A stretch of DNA of 64,000 nucleotides from J054 sp965221985 (GTDB lineage: Bacteria > Pseudomonadota > Gammaproteobacteria > Steroidobacterales > GCA-2729495), in assembly GCA_965221985.1 (NCBI GenBank), contig OZ244928.1, positions 3,286,001 through 3,350,000 of the forward strand, given 5' to 3'. The notes under the pieces were generated by a model that saw only the letters and a list, made by a program, of their open reading frames with translations, ran no database searches and was not told the DNA's origin. Of the stretch, positions 36,434-45,780 are shown piece after piece; the stretch's first letter is position 1; every line of letters starts with the position of its first letter. The position numbers and the translations under genes were made by a program.

Positions 36434-36734
36434 TGAAAGAAACAATTCAGCTGGCCTGCTATGACGCCAGCGAACAGGGTTTTACCGCTGACATGCTGAT
36501 ACGATCCCAACTGATATGACTAGAAAGATCAGCAGCTCAGTACCTTTGAGCAATGACGGGGAGCCCCAGTGGGTCGTGCTTGAATCCAACGAAAACAGAG
36601 TGATTGGGAGGCCACCGCAGATTGCCGGCAGGCCAACCATTATCCTAGGCTGGCTATGGCATCGCGTTTCTCCCATCACGGCAGGCAAGCGCTATAGCTT
36701 AGCGGCATGGGTACGCGGGCCCTATTGGCGTTAG
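36434..36734 (+). pseudogene. Decayed PKHD-type 2OG hydroxylase
   Basis: Two frames match the hydroxylase at 34402. The first reads IQLACYDASEQGF (intact gene: LQLARYDEDDSGF) and stops at a TGA. The second reads RKISSSVPLSNDGE and, after a gap, WLWHRVSPITAGKRYSLAAWV, matching RKISVSILLNSPQE and LLHRVTPVTRGRRYVLIAWV. The H-x-D iron ligands and much of the middle are lost and the frame is broken, so it is a remnant, not a small gene. The rest of 36282-36841 shows nothing else I recognise. It indicates duplication and decay of oxygenases in this island. Confidence 0.78.
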
Positions 36735-36841
36735 CCTCGAATGACCAGAGCGCTTCAATCAAAACCTTTCGAGCTGAACCCACGCCGGTTCGCTGACGCG
36801 CCACTGCCTCAATACACGGCTTAGTCGTAATATCCTCGTTG

Positions 36842-37816
36842 ATGTCTCATTCTAAAAATAATCAAACGAATCGAGCCTGGACACGAAAGTGGGAAAATAC
36901 TGATGTCACCACATTCACCAAGATTTTCCCCAGTGGCTATGACGACTCGATTCTCGATTTCTGGAAAAGCCAGTTAGCGGGCTCACTCGAGCGGGTTGCG
37001 GATATCGGTTGCGGCAACGGCGCCATCACTTGGCTATGCCATGACATCTTGACTGCTGCGGGATCTAAGGCGCCAGTCACGGGCATTGATGCTGCAAACA
37101 TTGATCCCTTTAGAGCGCTGGGACGCCAACACGACGACTATCCAAACGTAAAATTCATCGGCAATAACCCTGCCGAGCATCTGCCATTTAGTGATAACTC
37201 TATTGACTTAGTCGTTAGTCAGTTTGGTATCGAATACTCCGATATAGAACAAAGCATTCCTGAAGTTGCAAGAATACTTTCGAATCACGGACGCATTGGA
37301 TTTATTCTTCACAATCAGAACTCAATCATCGTTCGCGAAGCGGCGGACTTCATCAAAGATGTTCGAGAAATGCTGACGAAGGTAAAACTGCATGAACTTG
37401 CCTTGGCACTGCTAGAAATTCATCGTCAAAACGGATTCGGCGACCAGTTGCAAACATCAGAGGCCTACCAGGATCTGCAAACTGAAATAGCAGCACGGGT
37501 ATCTGTCTTCAACCCCAAACTACAGAAGCATTCCCAGGGCTCTGTGCTCCAGCAATTTTTCGGAGCGCTCAATCACGCCACAAACGAAACAGTCAGTTTA
37601 ACTTTCGATGAACGTGAAGCAATCGTGGTCAACGCGCGGGAGTCTTTGGTGCGGGTTGATCAGCGACAGGCAACTCTCGCTGCCGCTGCCTTGACGCCAA
37701 ACAGACAGGCTCGGCTCGTTGAACTAATAGAAGCTCACGGAAAAACCGTAACTTGCGTAAAGACGCTGCGATACAAGCAGCAAGATAACTTTGGTACGGT
37801 ATTGACGGCCGAATGA
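36842..37816 (+). CDS. Class I SAM-dependent methyltransferase
   Basis: A 324-residue methyltransferase. Motif I is VADIGCGNGAITWLC, the acidic post-I residue lies in VTGIDAANIDPF, and VVSQFGIEYSDIEQSIPEVA with GRIGFILHNQNS completes the core. The N-terminal NRAWTRKWENTDVTTFTKIF and a long helical C-terminal half (about 170-324) are not assigned to a named family. Expected to methylate a small molecule or sugar, but specificity is not readable. It starts at ATG 36842 with a weak ribosome site. It lies alone between a pseudogene and a sulfotransferase-like gene on the opposite strand. Confidence 0.83.
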   Translation: MSHSKNNQTNRAWTRKWENTDVTTFTKIFPSGYDDSILDFWKSQLAGSLERVADIGCGNGAITWLCHDILTAAGSKAPVTGIDAANIDPFRALGRQHDDYPNVKFIGNNPAEHLPFSDNSIDLVVSQFGIEYSDIEQSIPEVARILSNHGRIGFILHNQNSIIVREAADFIKDVREMLTKVKLHELALALLEIHRQNGFGDQLQTSEAYQDLQTEIAARVSVFNPKLQKHSQGSVLQQFFGALNHATNETVSLTFDEREAIVVNARESLVRVDQRQATLAAAALTPNRQARLVELIEAHGKTVTCVKTLRYKQQDNFGTVLTAE

Positions 37817-38124
37817 TTCTTGAGCATCTATGAAGACAGAAAAACTTTCAATCGATGAGCAAGCACACACTTAGCCTATACTTCTGAAAAGACCCGGAAG
37901 AAAGTCCTGCTTAAGTTGGAAGAATTGCAGGAATAACCTTAGCTGACATAGCTTGGACTTGATCTGACACCTAGCGCCATCGATCCTCAATCCTTGCTTC
38001 TGAAACTCACCGTCTTGCTGGACAGCTCACTCTAAGACCACGGAATCCTGCCAGGCAAGCGACCGACCCAGGCGATCGAATTGCGCATGCCAGCCTTGGA
38101 AGGACACAGAAGCTTACGGAATTC
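37817..38124. other. Convergent gap, no gene seen
   Basis: About 310 bases between two convergent genes. One frame reads SEKTRKKVLLKLEELQE before a stop but I cannot link it to a family. No clear terminator hairpin with T-tract is visible. It may be debris of a lost gene. Confidence 0.4.
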
Positions 38125-39252
38125 TTAAACTGAATGCCTTAGGTAAGCTCTACACACGGCTAAGTCATCGCAGTCTTCGATAGTTCGCTCAGCCCATGCC
38201 ATGGCTGATCGAATTTGACCCGCTTTTATCTGGCGCGTTCTCTCCATGCCTTCGCGACGAGTACTTTCCTGGTACTTAAAATCCGTTCTTTTCGAGTAAC
38301 GGCCCGCGATCTCGTCGTAACGCGCGAAAATTGCAGGTAGCTGGTCTTCGAAACCGAAGAACCGAGTGATTGACTCGAGCTGACTTTCTGGAGAAACTAG
38401 AAAGTCATCGAAATTTACGAAGCGGGTCTGATCAGGCCAAGACTTTCTCGCGCTCTCAAACTGGCGAATATTCATCAGCCACGCAATGACTAGCATCTGC
38501 TCATGCGACAGATCACAAAGCCTTAGCTGCCCGGAATACCCCAGGTGATACCAATCGCTGATTGCCGCAGGAGCCTGCATACGTGCATCCGCCAAGCGCA
38601 CATCGCCTGCGGAATCCGCCAACATTACCGCCAAGTAGTCCTCGAGCGATGAATAAACCATCAGACCACGCCGTTCGCTACTCTCGCGCAACATGGGATC
38701 AATTAGGTTATTGCAGGTACTAGTCAGTTTGATCATTGGCGACTGATCTGGATGGAAACGGCGCGCGTTGCATTCCAAAATACCAGTCTTCAAACGCCCC
38801 CAATCCACCTCGGAACAAAAGCTCGTCGGCAATGCAATCTGGCGAAGTGATTCCGCGAGAAAACGCATGGTCAGTGGCTCTCTTAAGGGTAGAACCGTTG
38901 CTGTCGCGGCAAGCGCCCTAGATATCAACGTGGATCCACAGTGTCCGATATGAAAAATAAATTTCGAATCCAGGGATCGATCGCTCTTCTGGCACCAGAC
39001 TTGATTAAATTTCCCTAGATCGAATTGAACTGAATTTGAAATAGACGCTAGCAACCTTTCGTCAAGAAAGCTTCTGTCGTAATACACAGATTCGGTCACG
39101 GCGACAAATTGGCACTTGCGCTGCACGATATTTACGTTCATCAAGAAATATGATGGATCATCACTGATTTGCTCGCTGGTTATTCGCATATGTTTTGCTT
39201 TTCCGGGCCGATCCAAGAAAGGTCGCTCACTAGTTGATGGCTGATCAACCAA
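38125..39252 (-). CDS. Sulfotransferase-like P-loop protein
   Basis: A protein of 354-375 residues depending on start. The core FIFHIGHCGSTLISRAL resembles the 5' phosphosulfate-binding loop of sulfotransferases, in the HCGSTL form seen in uncharacterised bacterial members, and LREPLTMRFLA follows as expected. A C-terminal FVNFDDFLVSPESQLESITR segment also fits, as these enzymes often have such a late motif. No TPR is present. The first 21 codons may not be translated: an internal ATG at 39189 precedes MRITSEQISDDPSYFL. It is about 85 bases downstream of the OGT-like gene on the same strand, so possibly in one operon. Confidence 0.65.
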   Translation of the reverse strand: MVDQPSTSERPFLDRPGKAKHMRITSEQISDDPSYFLMNVNIVQRKCQFVAVTESVYYDRSFLDERLLASISNSVQFDLGKFNQVWCQKSDRSLDSKFIFHIGHCGSTLISRALAATATVLPLREPLTMRFLAESLRQIALPTSFCSEVDWGRLKTGILECNARRFHPDQSPMIKLTSTCNNLIDPMLRESSERRGLMVYSSLEDYLAVMLADSAGDVRLADARMQAPAAISDWYHLGYSGQLRLCDLSHEQMLVIAWLMNIRQFESARKSWPDQTRFVNFDDFLVSPESQLESITRFFGFEDQLPAIFARYDEIAGRYSKRTDFKYQESTRREGMERTRQIKAGQIRSAMAWAERTIEDCDDLAVCRAYLRHSV

Positions 39253-39337
39253 TCTCAGAAAAAACTTTGTCGATTTAGCATTCGAGGTTTACCTAACCAT
39301 AGCGGCTCTACTACGCACACAATTGATAGACAAGAAA

Positions 39338-40909
39338 TCAAACGTCCGCGCCCGTCTCGCGATATTCCCGCCAGATTAGATTGAGCCAGGCCTCATACTG
39401 AACAATGAAACCCTCCGCATCCATCAGTGGCGAATTCAACATTTGTTCCCTCAGCCCCATCCGAATGGACCGCAGGCCATTCAAATCCATAGCCAAATTT
39501 CGGGCAATAGCCACATATTCGTCTTCTTTGGACGCACAGAGCTGCGGCATACCAATGTTAGTCATTTGACTTAGGCCAACCCTGGATAGGTGGAGATTGC
39601 CGCTCATCGCAATCACCGGAACGCCCATCCACAGAGAGTCACAGCTTGTGGTGGTGCCATTGTACGGAAAGGGATCCAGGGAAATATCGACGCTATGGAA
39701 GTTCCTCAGGTGATCTTGCACGCGGCTCGTTCCAAGGAAAAATCGCAAGCGGCCCACCGCTACACCCCAGTTCGCGAACTTTTCCTCGATGCTCTTGCGG
39801 AGTATCGGGTCCTCCTCTTTTACAAATTTCAAGACAAGAATCGATTCCGGAATGGCAAGCATTAGCTTGGCCCATAGGGCGATCACGTCGTCATTCATCT
39901 TGTATAGATTGTTAAAAGAGCCGAAGGTAATGTAACCGTTGGTCAATGCCGGCAAATCATTCACGACGGGCGCGCCTAGCGGGGGGGAATAAACTGAGAA
40001 GCTGCCTGGCATTCGAACCAACTTCTCGGTATGTGAATTATCAGCGATGCTCCCCACTGGGTCGGTATAGTGATCGACGATACGATAGTCGATTCGATCC
40101 AAGCCCGTAGTATCTGGCCAGCCAATCCAGGAAACCTGCAATGGCGCCGGTTTGTGGCTAAGTATTTGCAGCGGAACAATATCTGCAGAGTAGCCATCCA
40201 GATCGACCAATATGTTCACTCCGTCACGGTATATTTTTTTAGCTGCGGCCTCGGAACTCATTCCCGACAAATTGCTATAACGCCAGGAATGCGCCTTTAT
40301 TCGCTTCGTGACATCATCTTCGATCTCACTGAGATTGTATGTGAGTACGCTGAACCGTTCGCTGCTTGCCTTGATAATTGGCAGGAGAAAATACGAAACG
40401 GAATGCGCGCGCATTGCTGATCCAAGATAGCCAATTCTGATTGGCTCATGCTTGCAGTTGAATTGGGCGAACAGCTTTGGCGCGCTTGCCTCTATAGCTC
40501 TGCCAATTTCTCTTATCTCGCGGAACCTCGCCTGGGGCTTGATACTTGGGCAATACAATAGGGAACTAACGAATGCTCTAAGGTACTCATGATTGTCAGG
40601 CTCGGCGTGCACGGCCCGGCGGAATGCCGCTACGGCTTGCTCATGTTTTAGCTGGGCGCGGTACATATACCCGAGCCGCAAGTATGCTGAACCGCTTTCC
40701 GAAGATGCGTCTCCCGCCATCTCCAAGACTTGAGTTGCCGAATCGGGTCTACCCATGGCCCAATAAACCAAGCTAAGCTCGGCGGCGGCTCTAAGCTCAC
40801 CGGGCTGATCGCTCAGAATTTGTTTCAACATGGCTTCGGCCTGATCTAAACGGCCCGCTTGGCGGTTTTGGGCCGCCGCACTTAGTAAGATGTTTTCAAA
40901 ATCATTCAT
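39338..40909 (-). CDS. TPR O-GlcNAc-transferase-like glycosyltransferase (GT41)
   Basis: A 523-residue protein: three or so TPRs (about 1-110), then a GT41/SPINDLY-type catalytic region (about 155-505). Diagnostic segments are IGYLGSAMRAHSVSYF, LVDLDGYSA, WIGWPDTTGLDRIDYRIVD, ITFGSFNNLYKMNDDVI with the catalytic lysine, and DPFPYNGTTTSCDSLWMGVP. Eukaryotic OGT puts GlcNAc on Ser/Thr; bacterial relatives glycosylate proteins such as flagellins or adhesins. Secreted Ser/Thr-rich VPVPA-CTERM proteins 10 kb away are attractive substrates, but the enzyme is probably cytoplasmic and no partner is proven. The gene is divergent from the second TPR-sulfotransferase. Confidence 0.9.
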   Translation of the reverse strand: MNDFENILLSAAAQNRQAGRLDQAEAMLKQILSDQPGELRAAAELSLVYWAMGRPDSATQVLEMAGDASSESGSAYLRLGYMYRAQLKHEQAVAAFRRAVHAEPDNHEYLRAFVSSLLYCPSIKPQARFREIREIGRAIEASAPKLFAQFNCKHEPIRIGYLGSAMRAHSVSYFLLPIIKASSERFSVLTYNLSEIEDDVTKRIKAHSWRYSNLSGMSSEAAAKKIYRDGVNILVDLDGYSADIVPLQILSHKPAPLQVSWIGWPDTTGLDRIDYRIVDHYTDPVGSIADNSHTEKLVRMPGSFSVYSPPLGAPVVNDLPALTNGYITFGSFNNLYKMNDDVIALWAKLMLAIPESILVLKFVKEEDPILRKSIEEKFANWGVAVGRLRFFLGTSRVQDHLRNFHSVDISLDPFPYNGTTTSCDSLWMGVPVIAMSGNLHLSRVGLSQMTNIGMPQLCASKEDEYVAIARNLAMDLNGLRSIRMGLREQMLNSPLMDAEGFIVQYEAWLNLIWREYRETGADV

Positions 40910-41214
40910 CTAGGGATTAACATGATTCATGGTTGGCGGCTCGGCGGAGATTTATGGGTAGCTTCTGCATTAAAGGTTATCCCCCAAGAACCGCCGAGGG
41001 GTCACCGTAGCCGCATCAAACCAAGCCGCGAAAGGGTACTAAACACCAATACGCTCAAGCATAATTATAAACACCTGACAAAAAAAGACGTTATGACTAT
41101 CTATGATTCATACGCTCCAAAGCGAACGCTGCGATTAGCTTGTCCAACTTACCTACCGCGATTACCGCATGTTACTTAATGCTAACAACGGCGATTTTTC
41201 GCTTGCATTGAATC
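40910..41214. other. Divergent promoter region
   Basis: About 305 bases between the OGT-like gene (minus) and TPR-sulfotransferase copy 2 (plus). It is AT-richer than its flanks, particularly 41050-41120, and should hold promoters for both genes. No gene seen. Confidence 0.5.
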
Positions 41215-42939
41215 ATGAAAATCTCTGACGAACTGGCGCACGCCGAATCCGCCATCCAACAAGGCAATTTTCCTTTAGCTGAAAAAATTCTGCGAAGTAT
41301 CAATTCCCAGCCCAATCTTCGTTCAGCCCGAAGCCAAATTCTGTTAGCCGACGCCCTCACAAGCCAGGGCAAACTAGGCGAGGCTGAGACGACCTATCGA
41401 CAAGTTTTGGCGCGGACCACGATAAGACCGGAAAAACTGTGGTTGCTCGAGCGACTATGCAATATTTTTTTCGCGCAAAAGGATGCAAATCCGGAGAAAC
41501 TGCTTGAGGCAGCAGCTGTACTAAAGCAGTCAGTCGAATTGGAACCCGGGCGAAGCAATGACCTGAGCCGCCTCAAGCTCTGCATTGTTCATAGCCAATT
41601 ACAGAATTACGAACTGGTCTCTGAGCAGGCTCAGTATCTACTCAAGCACCCACAATACGGCATTGATGCCCGGCTGTACTTGTGTGATGCGATGTTTTTT
41701 CAGGGAAGCTACAGCGAGGGTGAACAACTCCTTCGGCAAATTCTGACGAGTGACCAGCCTATTAGCGAACAACAAAACCTCAACCTCTTGGGCCTACTGG
41801 TCAAATATCAACTGTATCCAGAGGCTGACGGACTAGTTGCGGAAACTGAATTCACTGCGTCCAGCCTTTTTCTCGTTAAGAGATATCAAGTACAAACCTA
41901 TATCGAGCGAAAGAAATTTCCCGAAGCCCTTGAAATATTGACTGAAGGATATATCGAAGCCAGCCCGGATGAAGAAAAGCGGCGACTGCTGCTCTACTAC
42001 AAAGGTCGTGCTCTTGACGCGAGTATGCGCTATGCCGAAGCGCATGCCGCTTTCACCCAAATGAATGCGCTAGCGATAAATGCTTGGGAAACCCGGACCC
42101 CGGTTGATCATGTGGCCGCTTACCGATCAGTCGACCTCACAAGCCTTCGCCGTGAGGAATCGACGCAGCGGATAGAATATCAGCCCGTCTTTATGATTGG
42201 CTTTCCACGCTCCGGTACCAGCCTTTTAGACAGCATACTCGATACTCAGCAACGCATTGTGACCCTAAGCGAGATCGATGGAATTCACGCCTCGATATTG
42301 CGTATGCATGAGCTGGGCAAACATTATCCCGCTCAGTTACCCGCTCTTTCTGCAAGTGAAATCGACTCGCTCCGGCAAACTTACTTTGAGCACAATGCGA
42401 AATTTCTGGGCACCGTAGTTTCGAATTCCGTGATTATCGACAAGATGCCGCTGAATATCCTGCATATCCCATTGATTCTAATGATGTTCCCGTCCGCACG
42501 GTTCATCCTGTCTCTCAGACACCCTGTCGATGTTTGCGTTAGTTGTTACCAACAAGATTTTATCCTGACGGATGAGATGCATTATTTTACGGATTTGCAA
42601 AGGACGTTCGAAAGATATCGAGACGTGATGAATCTGCTCATAAGATTTAGAGACGAACTAAAACCCGTTATTCATGAAATCAAGTATGAAGATCTTATTA
42701 ACGATCTTGATCGGTCGGCGCGCCGCGTATTCGACTTTCTAAACCTAGAAATTAGCGATGGCTACCAAGATTTCTACCTGAGAAACCGCAACAAGGCACT
42801 GCGAACCCCGTCGCGAGATCAGGTCACTCAGCCACTATACCAATCATCCAGCCAACGCTGGAAAAACTACGCCGAATTCATTGAACCCCATCTAGACTTA
42901 CTCAGACCGCTGATCGAGCGATATGGTTATTCAGCTTAA
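41215..42939 (+). CDS. TPR-containing sulfotransferase (copy 2)
   Basis: A 574-residue paralogue of the gene at 31512, with the same layout: helical TPR region (about 1-320) and a C-terminal sulfotransferase. The PAPS loop is FMIGFPRSGTSLLDS, followed by VTLSEIDG, KMPLNILHIPLILMMFPSAR and FILSLRHPVDVCVSCYQQDF, all parallel to copy 1. IKYEDLI appears near residue 490. It presumably transfers sulfate from PAPS to a protein or glycan; having two copies plus a third sulfotransferase-like protein within 12 kb suggests several positions or substrates. It is followed by the TPR-alpha/beta-hydrolase gene, 248 bases away. Confidence 0.88.
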   Translation: MKISDELAHAESAIQQGNFPLAEKILRSINSQPNLRSARSQILLADALTSQGKLGEAETTYRQVLARTTIRPEKLWLLERLCNIFFAQKDANPEKLLEAAAVLKQSVELEPGRSNDLSRLKLCIVHSQLQNYELVSEQAQYLLKHPQYGIDARLYLCDAMFFQGSYSEGEQLLRQILTSDQPISEQQNLNLLGLLVKYQLYPEADGLVAETEFTASSLFLVKRYQVQTYIERKKFPEALEILTEGYIEASPDEEKRRLLLYYKGRALDASMRYAEAHAAFTQMNALAINAWETRTPVDHVAAYRSVDLTSLRREESTQRIEYQPVFMIGFPRSGTSLLDSILDTQQRIVTLSEIDGIHASILRMHELGKHYPAQLPALSASEIDSLRQTYFEHNAKFLGTVVSNSVIIDKMPLNILHIPLILMMFPSARFILSLRHPVDVCVSCYQQDFILTDEMHYFTDLQRTFERYRDVMNLLIRFRDELKPVIHEIKYEDLINDLDRSARRVFDFLNLEISDGYQDFYLRNRNKALRTPSRDQVTQPLYQSSSQRWKNYAEFIEPHLDLLRPLIERYGYSA

Positions 42940-43187
42940 TCACTGGCCACATTGAGTGACATGCGCGGCATCTAAAACCGGACAGAACAAGTACTGGCCG
43001 CTCGCAAACAGAAAACAATGGCCATTGGAAATGATTATAGCCAGAAGTGCGCGATCTCAACCGCGGCCGCCGGTCTGACTGCTTGATATAATCGATATCA
43101 ACCACTTTGAGATCGGACGGTTGAAACGACTGTAGCACGAGATTCTCAGAGGTAGGTCATCAGAGCCAGAGGCTTCTGATACGAATC

Positions 43188-44309
43188 TTGTATATGATGA
43201 TTTACTACTTCGTGGACCAGCAAGCTCATATGCCAAAAAAAGAAAGCGAAAATAGCGAGCTACTGCGTGAAGCGGTCGCTCACCATCAGGCTCACGACCT
43301 CCCCAGGGCAGAAGCTCTATATCGGAAGGTACTGCACGCAGATCCTAACAACGTTACCTCTTTAAACGGATTAGGATTAATCGCTTTGCGATTCAATCAT
43401 TTGGAATTTGCCAAAAAGAGCCTATCCAGATCACTTGAAATAGCACCTAGCATCAGCGAAACACATCGCTACTTGGGAAACGTATTCTCCTCCATGCAAG
43501 ACCATCAGCAAGCGCTCGATTGCTACCAAATGGCTTTGCAATTGGATCCGGACGACTTGCGTACGGCCCAATTGATTGCCAAAACAGATAAAGCGTTACG
43601 TATCGAGCAAGATCCTGACTATGCCTTGATAAAAACAGCACCTTGGAATGATTCCGATTGGGTATGGGAAGAAACTTCCGGAAATTCGACAATATTTGTA
43701 TTGTTTTCAGGTCTTGGCGTTGGAAGGAAACCTCCCACATTCATTTTTTCGAAGTTTCTCAGCGCCTATCCGATGGTAGATAGACTTTTCCTAAGAGACC
43801 TCGAAAAAAAGTGGTTTCTTGGTGGTTTAGGCAAGATCTCACGTAACGTTGAAGAGACTGCAAACTTCATTCAAGAGAAATTGCGTGGCTATAAACGGAG
43901 TGTATTCATTGGCTGCTCCGCTGGAGGGCTAGCTGCGATTCTCTATGGCGAAATCCTAAAGCCCAACAAAGTTCTAGCATTCGCACCCCAAACTGTGTTG
44001 TCCGATGCAAAGGAAAAGGAATACAAGGATTTTCGATGGTTCGGCCACATGAGCAAGTTACGTAAAGAGATAGCGAATAAAGCGTACCTCGATCTAAAAT
44101 ACATGAATCCTTACTTGGCGAATATTGATGTACATTATTCGTTAGGTTGCGAGGTTGATCGGTTGCACGCAGAGCGCATCTCCGGAAAGAATCTGAATTT
44201 ATTTCCACACGAAGGATCCGACGGCCATCTCGTCGCATTGTATTTGCGAGACTCCGGGAAACTCCGGGGAATAATTGAAAGCGAACTTGTTACGATCGAC
44301 GTATCGTGA
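43188..44309 (+). CDS. TPR protein with alpha/beta-hydrolase-like domain
   Basis: A 373-residue protein. Residues about 20-145 are TPRs (HHQAHDLPRAEALYRKVLHA, NVTSLNGLGLIALRF). The C-terminal 220 residues look like an alpha/beta hydrolase: IFVLFSGLGVGRKPP, then the nucleophile elbow VFIGCSAGGLAAILYG with a Ser, and a late EGSDGHLVALYL with a candidate His. It resembles Asp2-type or capsule-associated acyl hydrolases. The start is uncertain: TTG 43188, or an ATG at 43230 just before MPKKESENSELL. TPR plus catalytic domain is the same design as the sulfotransferases and the OGT-like protein around it. Confidence 0.75.
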   Translation: MYMMIYYFVDQQAHMPKKESENSELLREAVAHHQAHDLPRAEALYRKVLHADPNNVTSLNGLGLIALRFNHLEFAKKSLSRSLEIAPSISETHRYLGNVFSSMQDHQQALDCYQMALQLDPDDLRTAQLIAKTDKALRIEQDPDYALIKTAPWNDSDWVWEETSGNSTIFVLFSGLGVGRKPPTFIFSKFLSAYPMVDRLFLRDLEKKWFLGGLGKISRNVEETANFIQEKLRGYKRSVFIGCSAGGLAAILYGEILKPNKVLAFAPQTVLSDAKEKEYKDFRWFGHMSKLRKEIANKAYLDLKYMNPYLANIDVHYSLGCEVDRLHAERISGKNLNLFPHEGSDGHLVALYLRDSGKLRGIIESELVTIDVS

Positions 44310-44367
44310 TGCTCCGAGGTGACAACTTGATTCAAACGCTGTTGACCTTCTCGCTCGCCATCAACGG

Positions 44368-44470
44368 TTACGCTGGCGTAACGTCGAAAGCAATGCACAG
44401 CTGCTCTTCGTCGCTCTTGAACGGAATCGCTCGATGATAAAGAGAAGAGAGAAGATGGAAACAGGCCCAG
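44368..44470 (-). pseudogene. Remnant of 2OG-Fe(II) oxygenase C-terminus
   Basis: The minus strand reads LFPSSL in one frame and YHRAIPFKSDEEQLCIAFDV in the next, ending at a TAA (44368-44370). This is the usual C-terminal block of 2OG oxygenases (FPS-L-H-..PF--DEERI-IAFD), with a one-base frameshift between its halves. I find no intact N-terminal part upstream to 44700. The rest of 44310-44700 is otherwise empty. Confidence 0.45.
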
Positions 44471-44700
44471 TTAGCCCCGCTTGGTCATACAAGTTTGTAT
44501 TTGAGCACACGAAGAACCACGATCGGTGTATGCGCGGTGCTCTGCTCATGTACCGCGGCTGAACTATCATCTTTGATGGGCTGGTTTCTTCTATCCCGCT
44601 GCCATGGGCGTCGCGCGGTCCAATACCGCTAGGGCCAACGATAGCGTGCTTACATAAATTCCAACTGACGGGCGCGTCGAGCCGAACATTCATCTTGGCG

Positions 44701-45468
44701 CTACAAACTGCTGCAAAGATGCCCGCCATCAACGGCCAAGACGCTGCCCGTCATAAACGAACCGGCCGTCGAAGCGAACAGCAACAACGGGCCATCTAAC
44801 TCCTCGAAGCGACCGATGCGGCGCATGGGAATCCGCTTCAACATGGCCTGCCCTCGTTCAGAGCGGAGAAAACCCGCATTCATCTCCGTAGCAAAGTAGC
44901 CAGGGCACAGCGCGTTAACGCGAATATCGTGGCGCGCCCACTCCAGTGCCTGGCTTTTGGTCAGCTGAATCACGGCCGCCTTGCTGGCGTTGTAAGCCGC
45001 ATTGCCCGGCGACACCCGCAAACCGAGGATGGATGCAATATTGATTATGCTGCCAGGGGTGCGCGCCGCGATCAGCCGGCGCGCGGCTTCAGCGGCAACT
45101 TGGTGAACGCCCGTCATATTCGTCGCCAGGGTTTGTTGCCAATCGGCGTCGGATATTTCTTCCAAGCGGCCGCCTATGCCGATGCCAGCGTTATTGATCA
45201 CTATGTCGACGACACCAAATTGATGTTCCGCCGCGTCAAAAGCCGCCGCGACGTGAATACGGTCAGTCACATCTAGTTCGACGGCTAGGGCGTCTGAACC
45301 GCGCTGCTTAAGTTGCTCGGCCAAGTCCTTAAGCGGATCCATTCTGCGTGCCGTTAGCACGACTCGCGCGCCAGCTGCGGCCAAGACGGTGGCGAAGTGT
45401 TTACCGAGACCGCCACTGGCGCCGGTGACTAGTGCCGTGCGCCCATTGAGGCCCATTGGATTATCCAT
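44701..45468 (-). CDS. Short-chain dehydrogenase/reductase
   Basis: A 255-residue classical SDR: NAD(P)-binding TGASGGLGKHFA, NNAGIGIGG, catalytic Ser in NIASILGLRV, and YNASKAAVIQL with the Tyr-x-x-x-Lys. The tail has FMTGSVLAVDGG, as in 3-oxoacyl-ACP reductases and 3-hydroxyacyl-CoA dehydrogenases. The ARRMD stretch after the second strand suggests NADP preference. Specific substrate is not readable. It marks the right end of the accessory island and a return to ordinary metabolic genes. Confidence 0.92.
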   Translation of the reverse strand: MDNPMGLNGRTALVTGASGGLGKHFATVLAAAGARVVLTARRMDPLKDLAEQLKQRGSDALAVELDVTDRIHVAAAFDAAEHQFGVVDIVINNAGIGIGGRLEEISDADWQQTLATNMTGVHQVAAEAARRLIAARTPGSIINIASILGLRVSPGNAAYNASKAAVIQLTKSQALEWARHDIRVNALCPGYFATEMNAGFLRSERGQAMLKRIPMRRIGRFEELDGPLLLFASTAGSFMTGSVLAVDGGHLCSSL

Positions 45469-45780
45469 TGATTTTTGTGCCTCGAAAACTTTCCAGCCAA
45501 CAACTTACCCGGACTGAATCAACCCCAGGTGGACAACATCTACGAGCAAAGCGTAGCAAATGGCACGGACGATCCCGTCGCGCCACCAAATATACAATTC
45601 ATCTGATCAGGAATTTGGGACCCCTCAGCGCCACGCGTTCATGAATCGATCAGTGAGTTTGGCCAATGTCGCAGCATTGCCGTTGCGAGCCAAAGACGGG
45701 AATAGCCAGTCCGCACGAGCCGAGAACACCGCCGATATGAGAGCACGAAAGATTATTTACGCTACCGCTCAAAGTAAAAT
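45469..45780. other. Intergenic, no gene seen
   Basis: Just over 300 bases upstream of the minus-strand SDR. Open frames here lack known motifs. A promoter for the SDR gene should lie close to 45470-45560. Confidence 0.4.

Noticed and set aside
37817..38124. Possible insertion-sequence remnant between convergent genes
   Set aside because: No terminal inverted repeats or transposase motif could be identified.
44361..44732. 123-residue minus-strand frame after the TPR-hydrolase gene
   Set aside because: The readable homology (2OG oxygenase tail) lies in another frame, so this frame is not the gene.
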